From Streptomyces swartbergensis (GTDB lineage: Bacteria; Actinomycetota; Actinomycetes; Streptomycetales; Streptomycetaceae), in the NCBI RefSeq assembly GCF_002148965.1, contig NZ_NGFN01000004.1, positions 30,937 to 69,321 on the forward strand: 38,385 bases of DNA, in the 5' to 3' direction. Below the pieces are notes generated by a model. It saw only the letters and a program-made list of their open reading frames with translations, did not search any database and was not told the DNA's origin. Shown in pieces: positions 32,408-38,385 of the stretch. How positions within the stretch are numbered: the first letter of the stretch is position 1; every line of letters begins with the position of its first letter. A program made the position numbers and the translations under genes.

Positions 32408-34108
32408 TCAACGCGCCACCGCCGAGCAGTAGTTCTCGTCCGTCGCCAACAGGTTCCGGTGCGTGTCCTCGGCCGTGACGACCCCGTCGTCCACGACCAG
32501 GACCCGGTCGGCGGCGTCCAGGAGGGCCGGGCTGCTGGTGAGGACGATGGTGGTGCGGCCCCGGCGCAGCTTCGCGACGTTGCGGGCGATGAGCTGTTCC
32601 GTGACCGCGTCGACGGCCGTCGTCGGATCGTGCAGGACGAGGACGTCGCTGTCGGCGGCCAGGGCGCGGGCCAGGGAGAGCCGTTGGCGCTGTCCGCCGG
32701 AGAGGTTCGCGCCACGGTCGCGGACGCCGTAGTCGAGGCCTTCGCGGTGGAGGGCGACGACGTCGGTCAGCATGGACGCCTCGACGGCCTCGGGGACCAT
32801 GCGGCTGGTGCCCGACGGGTCGATGTTCGAGCGGAGCGTCCCCGCGAAGATCTCCGCGTCGTAGGGGTTCACCAGCACGTGCTCGCGGACCGCCTCGACC
32901 GACAGGTCCGCGAGGTCCCGCCCGCCGACCCGCACCGTTCCCTCGTACGCGCCGGGCGGGACGTTCACGGCCAGGATCGACGCGAGGTCGGCCGCCGCAC
33001 GCGGCTGGTAGGCGGCGATCGCCACGAACTCCCCTGCGGCCACCTGGAACTTCAGTTTGCGCAGGGTTCCGTACCGGACGCAGTCGATCTCCACGTCCCC
33101 CTTCTCGGCCGGGCGTTCGGATCCCGGCGTCATCACCGGCGGCGCGGTCAGGACCAGTGCCATGCGCTCGGCCGAGGCGCGCGCCATCATCACGTACTTG
33201 GGCATCTCCGAGAACAGCTTGAGCGGTTCCATGATGAACTGCGCCAGCCCCACGGCCATGACCAGTTCGCCGATGCTGATCCGGCCGTCGAACGCCAGCC
33301 AGCCCGCCAGCAGCGTCACGGCGCCGGCGAGGACCGCGTTGAGGGCCAGCGCGGTGCCCGCGTAGGCGCCGTTCACCTTGGCGACGGTGATCGCCTGGAC
33401 CTTCGCCTCCGTGCTGACCTCCCGATAGGACCGGAAGGCCGCGTGGTTGCCGCCGAAGCCGTGCAGCGGGCGCAGCCCGGTGATCAGGTCGGCGACCTTC
33501 GCGCCCGCCCGCGCCACCCGGGCCTGCTGTTCCTGGGTGCTGGTGCCGATCCTCTTGGACAGCACGCTCAGGCACGACAGGATCGCGACCGTTCCCACGA
33601 TCACCAGCAGGCCGAGCCGGATGTCGGCCAGGCCCAGCGCGACCGCCGCGACCACCACCGCGACCAGCGAGCTGATCAGCAGCGGCACCACCTCGATGAT
33701 GTCGGCGGTCTGGTCGGCGTCCTCGGTGGCGATGGTCAGCACCTCGCCGGACTTGAGGTCGACGTCCCTGGCCACCGGCTGGAGTCCGCAGGCCGCGACC
33801 TTGACGCGCCAGCGGTGCGCCTCCGTCGTGTTGGCCTTCTGGAGGATGCGCATCCCGAACCGCCAGGACAGCGACACGGTCGTGATGATCACGGCCAGCA
33901 CGGCGATCGAGAGGCCGAGCGCGCCGAGGCTCCGGTCCCGCATCGTGTGCTCGACGATCAGGCCGAGCGCGATGGGGAAGGCCGTCTCGCCCGCCTGGTA
34001 CATACCCATGAGGAGGGTGCCGCCGGCCATGGCGCCGACGTTGCGGCGCAGGGCGGTGCGGAGGATGTCGGACCCCGAGCGGGGCCGCTGCGTGTCAGGA
34101 GTTGTCAT
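32408..34108 (-). CDS. ABC half-exporter with degenerate ATPase, siderophore locus
   Basis: A 566-aa fused permease-ATPase. About six membrane helices occupy ~25-300 ([58 protein letters not shown]). The ATPase part keeps the signature [15 protein letters not shown] (~470-485). The Walker A place reads [18 protein letters not shown], without GxxGxGKS/T, and Walker B reads [12 protein letters not shown] where LDE is expected. It may need a canonical partner subunit outside the window. ATG 34108 overlaps the NRPS end by 14 bp, so the two are coupled. By position it matches the coelichelin-cluster ABC gene next to the NRPS and esterase; siderophore export is inferred. Confidence 0.88.
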   Translation of the reverse strand: MTTPDTQRPRSGSDILRTALRRNVGAMAGGTLLMGMYQAGETAFPIALGLIVEHTMRDRSLGALGLSIAVLAVIITTVSLSWRFGMRILQKANTTEAHRWRVKVAACGLQPVARDVDLKSGEVLTIATEDADQTADIIEVVPLLISSLVAVVVAAVALGLADIRLGLLVIVGTVAILSCLSVLSKRIGTSTQEQQARVARAGAKVADLITGLRPLHGFGGNHAAFRSYREVSTEAKVQAITVAKVNGAYAGTALALNAVLAGAVTLLAGWLAFDGRISIGELVMAVGLAQFIMEPLKLFSEMPKYVMMARASAERMALVLTAPPVMTPGSERPAEKGDVEIDCVRYGTLRKLKFQVAAGEFVAIAAYQPRAAADLASILAVNVPPGAYEGTVRVGGRDLADLSVEAVREHVLVNPYDAEIFAGTLRSNIDPSGTSRMVPEAVEASMLTDVVALHREGLDYGVRDRGANLSGGQRQRLSLARALAADSDVLVLHDPTTAVDAVTEQLIARNVAKLRRGRTTIVLTSSPALLDAADRVLVVDDGVVTAEDTHRNLLATDENYCSAVAR

Positions 34109-37100
34109 CGAGGTGGCGGGCAATCGCTTCCGGGGTGCGCAGGGTGAACAGATCACGGATCGTGATGACGGGACCGTACTCGCGGCGGAGCAGCCCGATC
34201 AGCCGCACCGCCAGCATGGAGTGTCCTCCGAGGGACACGAAGTCGCTCACCGCGCTCACCTCGTCGTCGTCCAGGTCCAGTGCCTCGGCGAAGTACTCGC
34301 ACACCACGGTCTCGGTCTCGGTCTCGGGCCCCCGCTCCCCCACCGTGGTCAGCGCGCCCAGCGGCTTGGCCTCCGGCAGAGCCTTGGTGTCAGCCTTCCC
34401 GTTCACCGTGAGCGGGATGCTGTCGACCTGGGCGTAGTGCGTGGGACGCAGGAAGTCGGGCAGTCCGGCGCCGACTTCGGCGGCTACCGTCGCCAACTCC
34501 GCCCCGCCCAGCACCAGATAGGCGGCCAGCCGGTACGAGCCGTCGACCTGCGGGTCGGGCTGGGCGACCGCGGCGGCGAACCGCACCGCCGGGTGTGCCG
34601 CGAACGCGGCCTCCACCTCGCCGAGTTCGACGCGGTGCCCGCGGATCTTGACCTGCTGGTCGGTGCGGCCCAGGTACATCAGGTTGCCGTCGGGCCGGCG
34701 GACCACCAGGTCCCCGGTGCGGTACATGCGCTCGCCGGGTTCCCCGAAGGGGCAGGCGACGAAGCGGTGCGCGGTCTGGGCGGGCTGCCCGAGGTAGCCG
34801 CGCGCGATGCCGATGCCCGACACGTACAGCTCGCCGGGGACACCGTCCGGCAGGGGCCGCAGCCACGGGTCCAGGACGTACACATCGGTGTTGTCGATGG
34901 CGACGCCCACCACCGGGTCCTCGCACTCGAAGGTGCCGACGCCGAGGGTGTTGATGGTGTACTCGGTGGGTCCGTAGAGGTTGTAGCCGACCGTTCCCTC
35001 GGTCTCGGCGAGCCGCTGCCACAGCGTCGGCGTGACGGCCTCGCCGCCGAGCAGCACCAGCGGCGGCCGGCGTTCCGGGTTGTCGAGCAGTCCCTCGGCC
35101 ACCAACTGCTGGGCGTAGGTCGGGGTCACGTTGACGACGTCGATCCCGTGCTCCAGGCAGTACTCGACCAGCCGGGGCGCGTCGCGGCGCAACTCCTCGT
35201 CGCAGACGTGCACTTCATGCCCGTCGGCGAGCCACAGCAGCTCCTCCCAGGACATGTCGAACGCGAACGACACGGTGTGCGCGATGCGGAAGATCCGGTG
35301 GCCGTGTTCCGCCAGCACCGGCTCGAAGATCCGGCGCTGATGGTTGATCAGCATGTTGGTGAGCCCGGCGTACTCGGTCACCACGCCCTTGGGCTTGCCG
35401 GTCGAGCCGGAGGTGTAGATCGTGTACGCGGGGTGCCGCAGGCGGTCGGGGTCGTCCGGTGCGAACGTCACATACGGCTCGGCCTCGGGCAGCGGGCGGT
35501 CCAGCTCGATCAGGTCCGCGTCGAGCGAGGCCAGCCGGGGCGACACGGCGCTCACGGTGAGGATCACCTCCGGGCGGGCGTCCTCGACGATCGCGGCGAT
35601 CCGCTCGTCCGGGTGGTCCAGCTCCAGCGGCACGTACGCGGCGCCGACCCTCAGTACAGCGAACAGCGCCACGATCGAGTCGAGGGAGCGCGGGATCGCG
35701 AGCCCCACGTTCGTCTCGGGGCCGATGCCCCGCCGGGCCAGCACGCCGGCCACCGCGCGGCTGCGGTCCCGGAGTTCGGCGAAGGTCATCGTCGAGCCGT
35801 GAGCGACGAGCGCGACCCGATCCGGTGCGCGGTCCGCCGCCTGGTCGAACCGGTCGACGACGGTGTCCGTGCCGACGTCCGTGCGCTCGCCCCGCGAGGG
35901 CTCCGGGCCCAGGCCCCGCAGCGCGCCCACCGGCCCGGTCGAGCGGGTCAGGTCCTCCAGGACGCGCAGGTAGTCGTCGAGGAGGCGACGGGCGTTCCCG
36001 GTGTCCCCGTCCCGGTACTCCAGCTTGACGGTGAGCCGGTCGCCGGGCGTGACGACCCAGGTGAACGGATAGTGGGTGGAGTCGTCGGCCTGCACCGAGG
36101 TGATGCCGTGCCGGGCGTTCATCTCCGCGAAGGCGTCCATGTCCAGGAAGTTCTGGAGCACGAACAGGTTGTCGAACAGGGTGTCGTGCCCACTGGCCCG
36201 CTGGATCTCGCCGAGCCCCAGGTGCTCGTGCTCCATCGCCTCGACCCTGGCCCTCTGCACGGCCGAGAGGTAGTCGCGGACCGTGTCGTCCGGCCGGGGC
36301 CGCGTCCACATCGGCACGGTGTTGAGCAGCACGCCGACGATGTCGGACAGCCCCTCGCCCTCCCGGCCGGAGACCGTCACGCCGAACACGGCGTCACTGC
36401 GGCCCGTGTGGGCGCCGAGGAGGAGACCGAACGCGCCCGTCAGCACGGAGTTCAGGGTGACGCCGTGCGTCCTGGCCGCCTCCCGCAGAAGGCCGGACTG
36501 TTCGGCGGACAGCGTGTGCACGAGGGCGCGCGGCAGGTCGTCCGAGAAGGACGGCGCCGGTCCGGCGAGCAATGTGGGGCCGGGGAGGCCGGCCAGGTGC
36601 TCCGCCCAGAAGCGTTCCGAGACGGCGGAGTCCTTGGCGTCGAGCGCCCGGGCGTAGTCCTCGAAACTCGGCGTGGCCGGGACCGCGTCGAGGGGTTCGC
36701 CCGCGACGGCGGCCTCGTAGGCGTCGAACAGGTCCCGCAGCATGATCTCGCGGGACCAGCCGTCCCACAGCAGCAGGTGGTAGCTGAGCAGCAGGCCGTC
36801 ACGGTCGCCGGGCAGCCGCACCACGGTCAGCCGGATCAGCGGTGGCTCGCCCGGGTCGAACCCCGTGTCGCGGTCGCGGGCCCGCAGGGCGTCGACCTCG
36901 GCGTCCGCCGCCAACGCGACCGTGCGGACGTCGACCCGCCGGCCGGCCTTGAGGACCTGGACCGGGTTGCCGTCGGAGTCGGTCGTGAAGCCCGCGCCCA
37001 CGACCGGGTGCCGGGCGATCACGTACGCCATCGCCTCGGCCAGCGCGCCGGTGTCCAGGCGCCGGTCGAACGTGAACCAGCTCTGGGCGACGTAGTGCCC

Positions 37101-38385
37101 GGCCGAGCCCGCCATCTGGGCCTGGAAGAACAGGCCCCGCTGGAGCGGGGTGACCGGTGCGGTGCGCTCCGCTGTCGTGGCGGCGTCCGCGATGCGCTGG
37201 AGGGCGCGGTGCCAGTGCTCGGTGATCTCGTCGGGGATGCCCTCGGCGAGGGTGAACTCCGTGTGCAGGCTGCCGGTGGCCTCGTCGAGCCAGGCGTTGA
37301 CCTCGACGGCGTACGGGCTGCCCTGGTCGCCGCCGGTGAGATGCACCGCCCGGGACTCGCTGCCCCGGCCGAGGTAGTTGAACAGCACCTGCGGGCGGGC
37401 GGTGTCGAGCAGTGGGGATGTCTGCGGGTTGAGATACCTGAGTTGTCCGTAGGCGACGTGGGCGCGCTCGTCCGGCTGGCGTTCGGCGACCTCGCGGGCG
37501 GCTGCGACGGGGTCGGTGTGCGCGGTGAGGCGTACCGGCGCGATGGCGGTGAACCAGCCGACCGTACGGGTGTAGTCGTGGTGTTCCAGCACCGGGACGC
37601 GGCCGTGCCGCTCCAGGTCGATCGCGAGGTCGGTGGGCGAGGACTGGATGTGGGTCAGCGCGGTGCGAAGGGCTCCGCACAGCAGCTCGGTGAGGCCGGT
37701 GCCGAGTGCGGCGGGGGCGGTGCGTGTCAGGCGGTCGCTCACGTCGGGGGCGAGCACGACCGTGGTCTGCCGCAACTCTCCGACGACGGGGGTGAGTCGG
37801 GGCGCCTTGAGCGTGGTGACCCAGTGTCCGAGGTCGTCGACGGCCTGGGCCGACTGGAGGGTCAGTGCTTCGGCGTGCTCGGCGTAAGAGGTGGTCGGCG
37901 GGGCCAGGGGCTCACCGCGCAGGGCCGTGGCCAGGTCGTCCAGCAGGATCAGCCAGGACACGGCGTCGACGGCGAGGTGGTGCACGGTGACGACCAGGGT
38001 CCGGCTCGCCTCCAGCCACGAGAAGGCGACGACCTCGCCCGACTCGGGGTCGAGCCGTCCGGCGGCCTCGTCCGCGACGGCCGTCGCGTCGGTGGTGTCC
38101 GGGCGTACGACGGTGATGTCGCGGGTGGGTTCGGTGCGGAGGGTCCACACTCCGTGCTGGGTGTGGAGCCGCAGGCGCAGGGTGGGGTGTGCGGCGACGA
38201 TGGCGTTGGCGGCGCGCTGGGCGTCCGGGAAGCCGGTGCCGTCCGGGGCCTGGAGGGTCCTCGCCTGGGCGAACCGGGTGAGGGAGCCGCCCAGTTCGCG
38301 TTGGCGCAGGATGATCGGTGTCGGGGGGAATGGGCCGTCCTCGTGGTAGGTGGGGGCGGCGGGTTGTGGTGTGCGCGTCGGTAGG
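34095..38385 (-). CDS. Coelichelin-type NRPS, last module E-C-A-PCP (open at right edge)
   Basis: The C-terminal ~1430 residues of a nonribosomal peptide synthetase; the frame is open at base 38385. Reading from the right: an epimerisation domain ([10 protein letters not shown] near 37980, FNYLG near 37375), a condensation domain (from TPLQRGLFF near 37140), an adenylation domain ([11 protein letters not shown] near 35400) and a carrier protein with Ser in LGGHSMLAV (near 34215). It ends there; no thioesterase. Code residues read from the A domain ([29 protein letters not shown], final K) give DMENLGLINK, recalled as N5-hydroxyornithine from coelichelin. The preceding E domain fits D-allo-Thr-L-hydroxyornithine order. 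The condensation motif reads HLLLWDG: the second His of HHxxxDG is Leu. Confidence 0.93.
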   Translation of the reverse strand, partial: LPTRTPQPAAPTYHEDGPFPPTPIILRQRELGGSLTRFAQARTLQAPDGTGFPDAQRAANAIVAAHPTLRLRLHTQHGVWTLRTEPTRDITVVRPDTTDATAVADEAAGRLDPESGEVVAFSWLEASRTLVVTVHHLAVDAVSWLILLDDLATALRGEPLAPPTTSYAEHAEALTLQSAQAVDDLGHWVTTLKAPRLTPVVGELRQTTVVLAPDVSDRLTRTAPAALGTGLTELLCGALRTALTHIQSSPTDLAIDLERHGRVPVLEHHDYTRTVGWFTAIAPVRLTAHTDPVAAAREVAERQPDERAHVAYGQLRYLNPQTSPLLDTARPQVLFNYLGRGSESRAVHLTGGDQGSPYAVEVNAWLDEATGSLHTEFTLAEGIPDEITEHWHRALQRIADAATTAERTAPVTPLQRGLFFQAQMAGSAGHYVAQSWFTFDRRLDTGALAEAMAYVIARHPVVGAGFTTDSDGNPVQVLKAGRRVDVRTVALAADAEVDALRARDRDTGFDPGEPPLIRLTVVRLPGDRDGLLLSYHLLLWDGWSREIMLRDLFDAYEAAVAGEPLDAVPATPSFEDYARALDAKDSAVSERFWAEHLAGLPGPTLLAGPAPSFSDDLPRALVHTLSAEQSGLLREAARTHGVTLNSVLTGAFGLLLGAHTGRSDAVFGVTVSGREGEGLSDIVGVLLNTVPMWTRPRPDDTVRDYLSAVQRARVEAMEHEHLGLGEIQRASGHDTLFDNLFVLQNFLDMDAFAEMNARHGITSVQADDSTHYPFTWVVTPGDRLTVKLEYRDGDTGNARRLLDDYLRVLEDLTRSTGPVGALRGLGPEPSRGERTDVGTDTVVDRFDQAADRAPDRVALVAHGSTMTFAELRDRSRAVAGVLARRGIGPETNVGLAIPRSLDSIVALFAVLRVGAAYVPLELDHPDERIAAIVEDARPEVILTVSAVSPRLASLDADLIELDRPLPEAEPYVTFAPDDPDRLRHPAYTIYTSGSTGKPKGVVTEYAGLTNMLINHQRRIFEPVLAEHGHRIFRIAHTVSFAFDMSWEELLWLADGHEVHVCDEELRRDAPRLVEYCLEHGIDVVNVTPTYAQQLVAEGLLDNPERRPPLVLLGGEAVTPTLWQRLAETEGTVGYNLYGPTEYTINTLGVGTFECEDPVVGVAIDNTDVYVLDPWLRPLPDGVPGELYVSGIGIARGYLGQPAQTAHRFVACPFGEPGERMYRTGDLVVRRPDGNLMYLGRTDQQVKIRGHRVELGEVEAAFAAHPAVRFAAAVAQPDPQVDGSYRLAAYLVLGGAELATVAAEVGAGLPDFLRPTHYAQVDSIPLTVNGKADTKALPEAKPLGALTTVGERGPETETETVVCEYFAEALDLDDDEVSAVSDFVSLGGHSMLAVRLIGLLRREYGPVITIRDLFTLRTPEAIARHLDDNS

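Noticed and set aside
33447..38384. A 1645-codon open frame on the plus strand
   Set aside because: It lies antisense to the ABC transporter and NRPS. Its long run of charged, Val/Gly/Arg/Asp-rich sequence without any domain is the usual effect of high GC at third codon positions.
1..38385. CRISPR arrays, tRNA, rRNA, complete insertion sequences, attachment sites
   Set aside because: Looked for regular direct repeats, tRNA arms and terminal inverted repeats flanking a transposase; none found apart from the Tn3-type remnant.

Overview
The window is high-GC actinomycete DNA, almost certainly Streptomyces. The signs are strong GC bias at third codon positions, a type II polyketide cluster, a SARP activator with TTA codons, perfect GC-rich hairpins between convergent genes, and DmdR/IdeR-type iron boxes. 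It holds three blocks.

Block 1 (1 to about 23500) is most of an anthracycline gene cluster, open on the left. The minimal PKS runs leftward as KS-alpha, chain-length factor, ACP, a DpsC-like KSIII and an acyltransferase (23495 to 18651), with translational overlaps. The C9 ketoreductase and didomain aromatase/cyclase lie at 6518-8279. Aglycone tailoring genes are a DauC-like carboxyl methyltransferase, a SnoaL-like cyclase, an RdmC-like methylesterase and a DnrK/RdmB-type methyltransferase. The KSIII/AT pair implies a non-acetate (propionyl-like) starter. Sugar genes include at least three glycosyltransferases (one cut by the window edge, plus one decayed copy), a TylCIII/EvaC-type C-methyltransferase, a DesVI-type N,N-dimethyltransferase, a 4-ketoreductase-like protein, and an acyl-CoA-dehydrogenase-fold flavoprotein resembling the amino-sugar N-oxygenases (nitrososynthases). 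A Fe/2OG dioxygenase like SnoK/SnoN and a Tat-exported AknOx-like bicovalent flavoprotein suggest late sugar oxidation. A SARP-NB-ARC protein is the likely pathway activator. I do not see the second/third-ring cyclase, the C-12 oxygenase or the early TDP-sugar genes, so the cluster should continue to the left.

Block 2 (about 23500 to 28100) is a junction. It begins with a Tn3-type transposase remnant and a broken TetR gene. A GntR/FCD regulator then faces a leftward RidA - DSD1/D-threonine-aldolase-like - SDR operon. Both promoters carry the same 23-bp motif (21/23 identical), so the regulator probably controls the operon and itself.

Block 3 (about 28100 to the right end) is the start of a coelichelin-like hydroxamate siderophore locus. 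It holds an iron box next to an argB-like gene lacking its N-terminal third, an ArgA-like GNAT, a YtcJ-type amidohydrolase, MbtH, a near-consensus iron box, a Fes-type esterase, an ABC half-exporter with a degenerate ATPase, and the last module of an NRPS (E-C-A-PCP, no thioesterase). The A-domain code reads DMENLGLINK, which I recall as N5-hydroxyornithine. The NRPS continues beyond the right edge.
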